DNA from: Asterias amurensis
Taxonomy: Eukaryota > Echinodermata > Asteroidea > Forcipulatida > Asteriidae
DNA: 64,000 bases
Direction of reading: 5' to 3'
Assembly (NCBI RefSeq): GCF_032118995.1
Contig: NC_092665.1
Coordinates: 2,640,001 to 2,704,000, forward strand
This document shows positions 1-10,622 of the stretch, in pieces. Under the pieces are notes generated by a model, which was not told the DNA's origin, did not search any database, and saw nothing but the letters and a program-made list of their open reading frames with translations. How positions within the stretch are numbered: position 1 is the stretch's first letter; each line of letters starts with the position of its first letter. Made by a program: the position numbers and the translations under genes.

Positions 1-235
1 CAATGTTTTATGAGGTTTTATAGTTGGGCTGTCATTCTAAATTCAACTGTCACCAGAGGCATGTTGCCACCTACTTTTGTGGCTGAAACAGGGTTACCTC
101 CTTCACAGCCTGAATGGATACACATGTAGATGCATAGGTATCGTCTACTAGGAGCCTGGCTGTTAAAGCAGAATGCAATACCTTCCCAACTTTCTCGCAG
201 ATTGCTAAATAATAGTGTAATTCTTTTGTTTTCAG

Positions 236-355
236 CATACGGAGAGTTTACCTCTAAGACAGATGAAGCTCATTCAAGAACGGTGGAAACCTGAAGAAGC
301 AAAAAAAAAAAAGTGCCAGCACCCCAAAAAGAAGTTTGCTTGTTTTTTTGTTTAA
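236..355 (+). CDS. possible terminal exon of an upstream gene, unrecognised
   Basis: A polypyrimidine tract ending in ttttcag at 235 looks like a 3' splice site. One following frame stays open to a TAA at 353-355 and reads as a basic peptide containing LPLRQMKLIQERWKPEE and then a lysine run. A second frame also stays open for 17 residues, so the frame is not certain. No family is recognised. The gene body would lie left of the window. The low-complexity A run within it weakens the call. Confidence 0.3.
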   Translation, partial: HTESLPLRQMKLIQERWKPEEAKKKKCQHPKKKFACFFV

Positions 356-735
356 TTTGGCGTGCTTAAAATTTCCTGTCGAAATGCCACATGAAATATT
401 ATTTGCTTGATGATTATTTTTTAAACTTGCCCTCACAAAACCATGGAGACCAAAGGTACAAAGCTGCCAGTGTTTTTACCTGAGATGTTGGTTTGCCAGA
501 GTCAGAGAAAAATTTGAATAGTACTATTAGGAAAATGACACTGAGTCTCTACCAGATTCAACAAAATGTTTTGTAAACACCTTGTTCCGTTAAAGGGAAA
601 GAAATCATTTGATTTTGGGAATCGTTTGATTGTTTGAGTGTTCCATAATTTGAGAACAAGTTTTTTAGAAACATTTTGATAGCCTCCGTTACTCAGAATT
701 TAAGTCCGTGGGTGCGCCTAGTTATTATCTTCAAC

Positions 736-1112
736 GCTTTCCAAAAGAAGACTGTTTTTAAATGTTAACAAAGTACTATAAGTGTGGGTAACTTTAAACA
801 TAAAAACCCCTGCACAGGTGTGTTATATGCAACAGATTGGTTGTTTTAGCTTGTTTAAGTTTGAAATGTGTACCATGTACTTTGTTTCGTACATTCATGT
901 AGTGAAATGACAATTAGGCCTAAGCTTTCCAAAAGAAGACTGTTTTTAAATGTTAACAAAGTACTATAAGTGTGGGTAACTTTAAACATAAAAACCCCTG
1001 CACAGGTGTGTTATATGCAACAGATTGGTTGTTTTAGCTTGTTTAAGTTTGAAATGTGTACCATGTACTTTGTTTCGTACATTCATGTAGTGAAATGACA
1101 ATTAGGCCTAAG
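736..1112. repeat. 188-bp tandem duplication
   Basis: Two nearly identical 188-bp copies lie head to tail (736-923 and 924-1111). The very low divergence suggests a recent duplication. No coding content is seen in the unit. Confidence 0.9.
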
Positions 1113-1326
1113 CCTTGCTTCTGCATGGCTTCAATTCATGATGGTGCTGTAAAAATGACCGTCCATTTTTTAATAATGATTGATATTTCATATCATAGTT
1201 TTGACAAATGCATCTCAAGAAGTCTGAATAGTCACACATATAATACATCTAAATACCCATATCTGCCAAGAATTTAGCAGTCTTAGTTGTGGTACATGTA
1301 CAGTGTAATTTACCAAGTGTGTCATA

Positions 1327-1399
1327 GGCCTAGATAGCTCAGTTGGTAGAGCACCGACCCATCGATCCAGAGGTCGCAGGCTCAAGTCCATCTCTACAT
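1327..1399 (+). repeat. tRNA-like sequence (degenerate tRNA or SINE head)
   Basis: An A-box-like TAGCTCAGTTGGTAGAGC is followed at tRNA spacing by a B-box-like GGCTCAAGTCC that differs from consensus at two positions. The anticodon stem does not pair well and no T-run terminator follows closely. This is better read as a tRNA pseudogene or SINE head than a working tRNA. Confidence 0.6.
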
Positions 1400-1531
1400 G
1401 TAGTTAATTTCTCTTTGTTTAATCCACAAGTACTATTAAGATGGTACAGCATTGTTTGTTAATACATTTGTCCTCCACATCTCTGTCCTTTGCCATGACA
1501 CATAACAGTTGTATGTTGTGTTTCGCTAAAA

Positions 1532-1844
1532 TTAAAGGCAGTGGACACTATACAAAGACCAGTCTTCTCACTTGGTGTATCTCAACATCTGCATAAGAAA
1601 AAACACCCTTGTCACACGAGGTTGTGTGCTTTCAGATGCTTGATTACGGGACCTCAATTTCTAAATCTGAGGTCTCAAAATCAAATTAGTGGAAAATTAC
1701 TTCTTTCTCGACAACTGCGTTTCTTAAGTGGGAGCTGTTTCTCACAATGTTTTATACTGTCAACAGCTCCCCATTGCTTGTTACCAAGTAAGTTTTTATG
1801 CTATCAATTACTTTGAGTAATTACCAAGTGTCCACTGCCTTTAA
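1532..1844. mobile_element. MITE, TTAAAGGCAGTGGACAC family (family E)
   Basis: The ends are inverted copies: TTAAAGGCAGTGGACAC on the left and gtgtccactgcctttaa on the right. Related copies lie at 22852, 50358, 61241 and 63354, with partial ones at 57766 and 60296. It is non-coding; the open frame across it is incidental. TTAA at both ends could be the target duplication. Confidence 0.85.
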
Positions 1845-2257
1845 ATCTATAAGAAAGAAAGTTAATATTATATATGAATATAAATATATTGATTATAAAG
1901 GTAACCATTGTTCTACGTTTCTGCATCTTTGCTAGATAGATTAATTTTATCATAATTATTTTGTAAAACAAAACTCAGAAGATAAATGTAAAGTTCAGTG
2001 TAATCTTTTCTAAAATTAAATGAATATTTTGATACTTTTTGTATAATGAACTATTAGTACTTCTGGCCATAAAAGAAAAGTGTACAACATTAAAAGTTGT
2101 TTCAACAGAAACTTTTTTACCATTTCGGTAGTATGTGTGTCTATCAAGATGATGAACTGTCTGCTTTAAGCAGCCCTGTGAAATTGGGTCTAGATTACAT
2201 AAGTAATTGGACCTTTATGATGATCCTTGTGCCCCCCCCCCAATACCTAGAGTACCT

Positions 2258-2835
2258 TTAACTTTCATGTTAATGACTGATAGCCAGTCTATTGCGATAT
2301 GCAGTTGCACCGGGTTTTTTTTACCAAGGGACTTCCATGTTATTAGGACTGATGGCCAGTCTAATGCGATATGTTGTCACAACTTTTTGTTGTACCAAGG
2401 TACAGACAGGCCCGGCCGTCTAGATTTTTATAAGACCATAATAAGCTTTCATGTTAAGGACTGATAGCCAGTCTAATGCGCTCTTTAGCCACAACTTTTT
2501 GTTGGACCAAGGTACAGACAGGCCCGGCCGTCTGATTGAATACGCTTTATTGTTAAGGACTGTTGGCCAGTCTAATTGCGATATGCAGTCACAACTTTTT
2601 GTTGGACCAAGGTACAGACAGGCCCGGCCGTCTGATTGAATACGCTTTATTGTTAAGGACTGTTGGCCAGTCTAATTGCGATATGCAGTCACAACTTTTT
2701 GTTGGACCAAGGTACAGACAGGCCCGGCCGTCTGATTGAATACGCTTTATTGTTAAGGACTGTTGGCCAGTCTAATTGCGATATGCAGTCACAACTTTTT
2801 GTTGGACCAAGGTACAGACAGGCCCGGCCGTCTGA
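2258..2835. repeat. minisatellite, 100-bp unit
   Basis: Three copies at 2521-2620, 2621-2720 and 2721-2820 appear identical. Diverged and length-variant copies precede them (a 112-bp step at 2409-2520, shorter units before that). Each unit contains ggcccggccgtct and ttttgttggacc. The array ends about 320 bp before the start codon of the membrane-protein gene at 3154. Frames across the array are incidental. Confidence 0.9.
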
Positions 2836-3153
2836 TTTAATAAGACCCGCGTAATTGTACAGTCATACTGTCCAAGTGTCTTCTTCGGGGAATTAAGCCA
2901 TCGAGTCTAGTTTAGAAGACACAAGGATGGATTACTTGTGCATGCACTTTTGTAATAACTTGGCGAGAATGGCAACACCCAAAGATGTGATAGTGTACAT
3001 TGTTTCATCACCTTGATTGTGCTACTCATTATGTTGTGCATATAAGAAAATCTTAGAAACATCTTAGTTAGAAAAACGTATGTGAAGATGTGAGATTTAA
3101 CGTCAGAGGAAACTTGTGTGGTTGGACCGCCGATAAAAGTAGAGAATCTTCCC

Positions 3154-6100
3154 ATGGACAAGTTACGACAGAAGCCGCCAGGGCGGGTTCAACTTCTAGA
3201 GCGCCCGGCAACATTTGCGGAGTTTGGGCTGGATCTCAAGCCGTACTTCACGCTATATAAGGACCAGGATCGACCGGCTACCTTCGCGCACTTTGGGGTC
3301 GATGTGGAACGCGAAAGACCCGTGGTGGATACCGTTGTTGGTCCGGTAAGTCCACTGACTTTATTGGTACAACTTTTGCTTAGTATTTGTTTTCCAAACC
3401 CTTGACATTGTGTGCATTGAAATGCTATACTGTTTTATTTCATAACAAGGAAAAAGTGTTGGCAGGAAACGGAAACTTAAGATGTCAAACAAGCACTTTG
3501 CCTCAATCTGTTTTCATTGTAAATGAGTACATTGTGCGACATCAGAAATGTCTATTTCTTTAGCCAGAGTCCGTTCTTTATGTTTAATCAGATGTTTCAA
3601 TGACATCCAAATTTCTCAGTTACATTGTTGAAAGAAAAAATCCCAACCACAGATGAAGTTTTAGTTTTTGCCTCGTGCCTGATCCAATTCAATTCAATTT
3701 TTAATATCCAAATCAATTAGTCTTTATTAGATCCCAAAAAGGGCGGGTCATTCAACTGCTCGCATTTGATTAACCTCATGACCTTTGATTGCCTCATGCA
3801 CCTTGTAAGTATTATTATTGTTATTATAGCGGTGTGGTTAACACGTTTACACAACCTACCTTCGCACAATGAGCGGCTCATAGACGTCAAACTTTGTTCT
3901 CCTCTTATTTAGTCATCAATATCCGGCGAATTACAGAAGTCATGGGGCGCTGAAGTAGAGAGAGGTCCAAACCCAAACCAAAACACAGACTGATGTACTT
4001 TGTGCGCAACACTCGGCCGCCATTTTGTTTGGTTTCCCCGTAGCCAGACTACACATGGGATTTTGAACTTCAGAATGGATACCATACGCTCTTTATACGC
4101 AGAACTTCTTTATATAACGGTTCGTTAGCGTTTGAAGGGCAAAAACTAAGTTATAGCTGAACGGTTTCTTTTTAAGCTCCCGTTATAAAGAGAACTCTAT
4201 AAAAGAGCTTCTGCTTATATAAAGAGTAGATTCTGAAGTCCTGAACCTTTAAGGAACACGTTGCCTTGGACCGGACGAGTTGGTCTATAAAAAGCGTTGA
4301 AACCATTTGTTTTGAAATGCATATGCATTATAACAAAACAGAACGATTTTGGAAGACCAACTCGACCGATCCATGGCAACGTGTTCCTTTTTAATGCTTT
4401 ATACTTTGGGGATACTATATGGGTTAAAACTTGTCTAACTTTTCTTCATTTTTATCTCTCACGACGCAATTAAAGGCTCAATATTATGTTTATGGCTAAC
4501 ACAAAATTGTAAGAGATTGAGAAATATAGATTGAAGTAGATGGCATTTACAACGTGGGCGTGGAGATCTGTTGATAACAACGGGAATGATTAGTGAAAAC
4601 TGGAGGAAAGTGCGGCATTGCGTGTGATTAAAGAAGTGAATGGGTTCCACATGGCTTCATTTTGGGACCGTTTTAAAGTTTGTTTTGAATAATGGCAATC
4701 CATACATAATCGCTATCAACAGAACATGATTTCACAAAGAGCCGAGATTGATTTTAAGATGTGTTTCAATCTTATAAATACTAAGCTAAGTGTGACGTCA
4801 CAATGCAAATCATTATGGTGAACACTAACAACTCATCTTTAAAGGAACATGTTGCCTTGGATCGGTCGAGTTGGTCTTTGAAAAACGTTTGTAACCGTTT
4901 TTAAAAAAATGCATATGGGTAGAAAGATGTTGTAAAAGTAGAATACAATGATCCACACAAACATGCCTCGAAATTGCGTGGTTTTCCTTTAACCTCGTCG
5001 ACTAACACGTCGGCCATTTATGGGGGTCAAAATTTTGACTCCCATAAATGGCCGACGGTGATAGTTTGCACAGTAGAAGGAAAACCACGCAATTTCGAGG
5101 CAAACTTGTGTGGGTCATTGTATGCTACTTTTAAAACATCTTTCCAACCATATGCATTATATAAAAAACGGTTTCAAACGCTTTTGTTTTGACCAACTCG
5201 TCCGATTCAAGGCAACGTGTTCCTTTAAGATCGAATCTGAGTGCTTTGTGAAATCGAGACCTACGCCAAGTTTCAGGCATTTTCTTTTCGTACAAAGCTT
5301 TCCCAAGCACATAATTATCTCGCTTATCTATCACATATTGGTAACCGGGTCAGTGTGATCTGAATCGGTTCTCCCATTATACACTTTCGGTAAACAGTAT
5401 TGTCCAAGTCCCACACTTCGTGTATCACAACTTATATATAAAATAACAATCCTGTGGAAATTTAGGCTCAATCGGACATCGGAGTCGGGAGAAAATAACG
5501 GGAAAACCCACTCCTGTTTTCGCGCGTTTCGCCGTGTCATGACATGTGTTTATAACAAATCCGTAATTCTCGTTAACGAGAATTTATATTGTTTTACCGT
5601 TTTCTCAAAAAGTAAAGCATTTCATGGACTAATATTTCAAGAGAAGTCTTTCACCATTACCTTCTGTAAACCCTGTAAATTATTTGTAAATCTGTGAACT
5701 TTTTTTTTTTCTGTACCGAAAGGGTCCAATGGCTTTAACTGTTGCTTTGCTATAAGTAAACTGTTAAGCAAGATTTTCTGCCCACACGCAGAGTCAGATA
5801 TTCAGTTCTTATTTGTCATCCAAATTAAGTATCGGGTTGCATACCTCCCCTTTAAGTTTAAGTTCCGGGCCGGTTGTGAATCATTGTGTGATTACTACGT
5901 TGATGAAACCCGGTGGGGGCATCCAGGCACCGTGCGGGTAATATAACCTTCTCGGTTAATCTCAGCTAAATGTCACCCCTCTGTGGTTAACGGGAGTGGG
6001 ATGATGCCCCGTTAAAGGGGAAATCGCAACTTTACTTTGACACCTTGGTTTTGGCTGTCATTTTTTATGTGAAAGTGCATAGGGCGTTGTTTTTATGTTT

Positions 6101-9100
6101 AAGTGCTTTTTTATGAAAATCCAACTGTGAACAACTTTACACACTGCCGGACCGTTGTGCTTTCACCATCTTTGCCATACACCCAGTATCCAACAATCAG
6201 TCTTGCATGTTAATTTTTATCGTACACAAAAGAACCAGACTCATGGCCCCTCCAGCCTCACTTTGGTTACGTTGGTTTGAAAGTGAGAAGATCAAGATGG
6301 CTGCACTATTTTAGATAAACTGTAGTCCTCTTTGAAATAACATATAGGCGCAGAATGTATCTTCAAAACTTTGAAAGTAATGGTATTGACCCAAGGCTCT
6401 TTCTGTTAAACAGAAATTCTGCTTAGCGAATTTCTTGGGTGAGAAAGAAATGACCGGCGAAACTGTACGGTAACATTATTTTTGCCTAGCAAAAGTTTGT
6501 TGTGCTGAAAGCAAGTTTTTGTGCTAACTGGCTTTTTGAAAGTGGACCCCTATAAAAAAAAAAAAACTGTCGGCCTTAATTGATGAAACTTTGTTCTCTC
6601 TCCAGTACCGTAAGTGGTCCAACATCAGCCTGCAGGAGAAGTTGTTCGTCGGTACGGTAGCAGTAAGCCTCCTCGTTACGCTCGGCTTGACCATAGACCG
6701 GCTCGCTGTCTCAGATAAAGCATCAGCTGATTTCACCTTTAATCTTTTACTTATTGTTAACATAGGTTGGTATTTATACTTTACTCGAAAAAAGATACAA
6801 CAAGATTGGGGTTGACCCTGCATGGTCCCAGGGAACCTTACCCATTTCTCGGTCAAACACATTCTGGGTCAACACATTCTGGGTCAAACTGACCCCGAAA
6901 TGGTTCATTTGGATCTGGGTCAATTAACTACCCTGTACGCATAGAGGGATGAAATCTTGCAAAATTTAATTCAGATATTTCTTCCAAAAGCTCATTGAAC
7001 AATTTTACTCCAGGACGTACTCTTAGGACGGAAATAATTTCAAAAACCTTCTAACTTTTTGAGCATGGGTTCAGACATTTTAGTAAGCAATGGCTCTCAC
7101 CCATGCACCCTTTGAAAAAAAAAAGTCCCTAATATTTAGTTTGGTGTGTTCATTTTGCAGTGTTTTGCCTATTCTACGTCATCCATGCCATTCTACGAGA
7201 GCATCCATACGAACTATTCGTGTTTGCCTTCAGCGTCTTGGTGCTTCTCATCTACTGCGTCTCAAACTTCGCTGAGACGTTTGGAGAAGGACTCGATATC
7301 GTCAAATTGGCGAGTAAACAGTTCATTCAAAGGGTTGATTTGCGGCTGGCTTGAATCAGAGTGAAGTTCTTGTGTCAATGTTTAATCTATTTGGATGACA
7401 TGATCTCAGATATTTCTACAGCGGCGTGGCCAGGTTTTTTGTTAAGGGGGAGGGTGGGGTGGGGACACAGCCGTGAGGGGATTGCTTCTAGTGGGGGAGA
7501 CCCTCCCCCCTCCCACCTCAAGTTCCCCTATTTTAGGGTAATGCATGTATCTGGATTTTGTTTTCGTGGGGTGTAACCTCTTTCTCAAAAGGGTAGGGGG
7601 CACATGAGGGGATTACTTGCCAGTGCTATCAATTCATAATGGTGGCAGCCTCAAAATAGTGGTATGGGATTCATTAGTTATCAGAGGGTCAACCCAACCA
7701 AACGAAGTGAAGTCAATTGTTTGACGATTTATCTTTTGTAGGTTCGCTTGGTAGTGATTGGTCTTGCTGGTCCGTTCGTTATGGTATGTGGAGTATACCT
7801 AGGAGCTACCTATTACCGACAGAAACGACTCATCTTCAGAACTGTCGGTGCTAACATAAACCTACAAGGTAAAAGTCACTCGCAAAGGAAACGTTTTTGA
7901 CAAATACTCAGTTATGTTGACTTCTTTTTGTTATAGTGTTGTGCACAACTTGAAACAAATTGTCCATCTTTGTGTGTTAAATTTCATTGTCATTTTTCAG
8001 TAAGAAGTGTTCATGTCTGTTTATGTATTAGCTTTGTGCGGCAATATGTTTCTGTTTTCGGATCTTCTTAAGTTCAACATCCAGCTTGAGGTAAGACTAC
8101 ATACTTCTCTAAGTTTGTTTGTGTTGATGATGTTGTTGTTGTTGTTGATTATGATGATTTTGTTGTTGTTATTGATGTTGACGAATCAAATCTTTGGATG
8201 TTATTTTTTGCAGACCAGTATGGTGATTCTTGTCCTGGATGATGGTATATATCTCAACACAAACATGGAGAAGGTCGTCTTAGGTCTCGGACTTCCTGTC
8301 ACTATCATCTGGAACATCATGGGCTTCCTGGCTGTAAGAAACTAACAAATTGTCATACACCTGCTCTAAAGATTATTGTGCTGTTGCAAATTCATTTGTG
8401 AAAAATGCAAGTTTAAATTGTAACTGGCAATAGACTTTTATCATGTTTGCTGCAACCATCTTGGTATTGTTCCTTGTATCCAGATAGCAGTAATACATGT
8501 TAACATTCATAAGGAACCAGACTATTTTCCTTCCAGCCTCGGTTTGGTTACATTGATTTGAATGTCAAGAAAATTAAGATGGCTGTACTATGATAACGGT
8601 CCATAGGAATATTATGGTGGACATGGACTTGACCCTGACGTTCAATGAAGACATGATCCAACTCTGCTCTATGGTGTGTATTTCATTTTTAGGTTCGATT
8701 TGAGAGCAAGGTACTTGTGGGCCTATTCCTTCTGACGTGTTGGGTTCTGCCTGTCTACACAACATACAAGTTTATTGATGTAAGTACCTTTGCAAGAAAA
8801 CTAGTAACCCCTACTTTTGTTGACTTTTTAAGGAATGTTTTGTTTTATAAATAATATTCTCTTATCCTCAGCTAACAAAGCTGCTTAAAGCATAGTATTA
8901 TGCTTGGCTCCTTTCTGCTTAGCAAAAAGAAGCAGAATACCCGGTCACAAGTTGTACATGTGATATGGTATTTTGACTGGTAACCTTAAGCCATTTTTAT
9001 GCTTATGTAAAATCAGCTCTAAATAATGAAGTCTAGGTGTAATTTTCTGCACAAAAATTATTCAAGTTTGCTGAAGAAAAAAATACTTGATTTTCTATCG

Positions 9101-10234
9101 GGTATTAATGAAACATAAAGGAGTCAGAATATCTAATAATTTCATCACCCCTGTTCCCGGTACAGATCTCGTTTATGTGGCACACATTGAGGGACCCATC
9201 TCAGAAGGTACTCCCATCATGTGTCATGGTGTGTGGTATTCTGGGTTTCTTAGTCCGGGCATTCCTGGTCGTCATCGTCTCACATCTATCGCAGAACTTC
9301 GGTCATACACTCGGACAAAAAGGTAAGGCATTGAAGGTGTTTCTATAGACTTTCATCACCCTGTCACAAATCTGGTCGTGTTCCTTGTATCCAATGAGTA
9401 ATTCATGCTAAGCTTCAATGTACCCAAAAGGAACCAGACTAATTCTCCATACAGCCTCGCTTTGGTTACATTGATTTGAATGGGAGAAAATCAAGATGGC
9501 CGCCATTGTAAATCGTGTGGAATATACCATGTTCATGTACGGGTACCTAGCCTCCAATGGTCCAGTGGTTATAGACTGCAGGACTTGCAATCACAAGGTT
9601 GTGGGTTCGAATCCTACCAAGCTAACTGTGGTCCAGTGGTTAGACTGCAGGACTTGCAATCACAAGGTTGTGGGTTCGAATCTTACCAAGCTAACTGTGG
9701 TCCAGTGGTTAGACTGCAGGACTTGCAATCACAAGGTTGTGGGTTTGAATCCTACCAAGCTAACAGTGGTCCAGTGGTTAGACTGCAGGACTTGCAATCA
9801 CAAGGTTGTGGGTTCGAATCCTACCAAGCTAACCCCCAAGAAAAGTATTGTCCTTTAGTTACTGAATTACAATTTCTCGCTTATTTTTTAGTGTACATTA
9901 TTCGTAATCATTTACGTTTAACCATTGTTTGTGAAATGTATGAGAGAGATTGGCTGTTATCGGCTTGGTGTTTTTATCCCCTTGAGGGAGTTTGCAGAGT
10001 TCCCTTGACGTGCATATCATAACAGTGCAGCATTTTTCTAGTATTTTTGTTCTTTGTGGGTTCGATTTCTTTCTAGTTTTCGGTGACAGCAAGAAGATGA
10101 ACGAGCGAGAGCCGCACCGACATTACGACCGCCGACCTAAGAGCTGGCCTCGTACAGCATTCCCAAGGAAGAACCGCTTCACATTCTCGCATAAACGGTT
10201 TGAGAGATCCGCAACCTTGACGCCACGGACATAG
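3154..10234 (+). CDS. multi-pass membrane protein, 402 residues, family not recognised
   Basis: Nine exons join in one frame: 3154-3345, 6606-6765, 7161-7309, 7742-7868, 8032-8090, 8214-8333, 8693-8779, 9166-9322, 10077-10234. ATG 3154 is the first in-frame ATG after an in-frame stop at 3091. About 64 polar N-terminal residues contain two similar boxes (RPATFAEFG and RPATFAHFG). Seven or eight hydrophobic segments follow, for example LFVGTVAVSLLVTLG, VRLVVIGLAGPFVMVCGVY and KVLVGLFLLTCWVLPVY. A basic tail ends ATLTPRT. The layout suggests a polytopic protein with both long tails on one side, but I cannot name it or assign a reaction. The intron after 7309 appears to start with GC (gcgagt); all others are GT-AG. 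The stop codon lies at the very edge of a MITE (see 10232). Exons 2-9 carry moderate-GC coding bias unlike the AT-rich introns. Its 3' end faces the EPTP/WSC gene. Confidence 0.85.
4248..4393. mobile_element. shortened palindromic MITE, AAGGAACACGTTGCC family (family B)
   Basis: 146 bp with inverted ends (ttaaggaacacgttgcc... and ...ggcaacgtgttccttttaa type). It looks like an internally deleted relative of the full-length palindrome at 4839-5228. It lies in intron 1 of the membrane-protein gene. Confidence 0.8.
4839..5228. mobile_element. 390-bp near-perfect palindromic MITE (family B)
   Basis: The two halves are inverted copies over almost the whole element. The centre near 5034 has arms ggccatttatggg / cccataaatggcc around gtcaaaattttgac. 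Outer ends are TTTAAAGGAACATGTTGCC and ggcaacgtgttcctttaa. No protein is encoded; transcribed, it would fold into one long hairpin. It sits in intron 1 of the 402-residue membrane-protein gene, in whose pre-mRNA it would be present. Confidence 0.9.
5381..5737. mobile_element. MITE, ACACTTTCGGTA family (family C)
   Basis: The element begins acactttcggtaaacag and ends ccgaaagggtccaatggctttaa. Near-identical copies lie at 25652-26025 and 62995-63354. A central cgttaacg/cgatatcg type palindrome marks the midpoint. Non-coding. Confidence 0.85.
6170..6310. repeat. dispersed repeat, aaccagact...cagcctc family
   Basis: Contains aaccagact, then a cagcctc..tttggttac..ttgatttgaa block and aagatggctgc. 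Similar copies occur at 8440-8590, 9375-9505 and 11105-11245, with a shorter one near 56725. Three of the five lie in introns of the 402-residue membrane-protein gene. Ends are not sharp, so the element class is unknown. Confidence 0.6.
8865..9000. mobile_element. MITE fragment, gcttagcaaaa family (family D)
   Basis: Contains gctgcttaa, ctgcttagcaaaaag, cacaagttgtacatgtgata and gactggtaacctta in the order seen in the fuller copies at 24209 and 59700. It lies in the last introns of the membrane-protein gene. Confidence 0.6.
9556..10012 (+). mobile_element. SINE with four tandem tRNA-like heads
   Basis: Four tRNA-like units in tandem have a 69-bp period (landmark gactgcagg at 9574, 9643, 9712, 9781). 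Each has an A-box-like TGGTCCAGTGGTTAGAC and a B-box GGTTCGAATCC (one unit has GGTTTGAATCC). The anticodon-loop position reads TGC, as in tRNA-Ala. A body follows, with gagagattggctgtta, ttatccccttgagggag and gttcccttgac; a matching body without heads lies at 25247-25385. It fills the intron before the last exon of the membrane-protein gene. Confidence 0.8.
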
Positions 10235-10403
10235 ACCTTATCGCAAATACCGGGGCGCGCGCGTAAAGCTTGGAATTAGGTGCATTGTGGTCTAGCTGGT
10301 AGCAAAGTTTGATGCATATCTATCCCACAATGCACCTCATTCAACAGTCTGCGCTTGCGCATTGGTATTTGCGCTTGCGCATTGGTATTTGCGATAAGGT
10401 CTA
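10232..10403. mobile_element. MITE, TA-GACCTTATCGCAAATACC family (family G)
   Basis: Terminal inverted repeats GACCTTATCGCAAATACC / ggtatttgcgataaggtc are flanked on each side by TA, the target duplication expected for Tc1/mariner-like elements. A short direct repeat (tgcgcttgcgcattggtatt) lies inside the right end. The left TA plus the first G forms the TAG stop codon of the membrane-protein gene. Relatives are at 16730 and 32805. Confidence 0.85.
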
Positions 10404-10420
10404 TGAGGTCAGCTCTGCAG

Positions 10421-10622
10421 CCGATTTCACGAAACGCTAGGACTAATCCTATCTCGAGTTGGGACGAGTGTTAACTCGTCCTAAATCAGGATTGGTAACT
10501 CGTCCTAACTTATAAGGATTGGTTCAATGCGTCCTAACGTCTATGGTTACGGAACTTAACTCGTCCTAAGTCCTAAGATCAATCCTATTGTAAGAAGAGT
10601 TTGGTGAAATCGACGGCTGGTA
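10421..10622. mobile_element. MITE, cgatttcacaaagagttagga family (family F), diverged copy
   Basis: Inverted ends gcagccgatttcacgaaacg and gtttggtgaaatcgacggctg surround several tcgtcctaa / ttaggacga type blocks. Better preserved copies are at 14522, 34047 and 43461. Confidence 0.8.

Noticed and set aside
9480-10022. 180-codon open frame with LQDLQSQGCGFESYQAN repeats
   Set aside because: It is translation of the four tRNA-like heads of a SINE (69-bp period, divisible by three).
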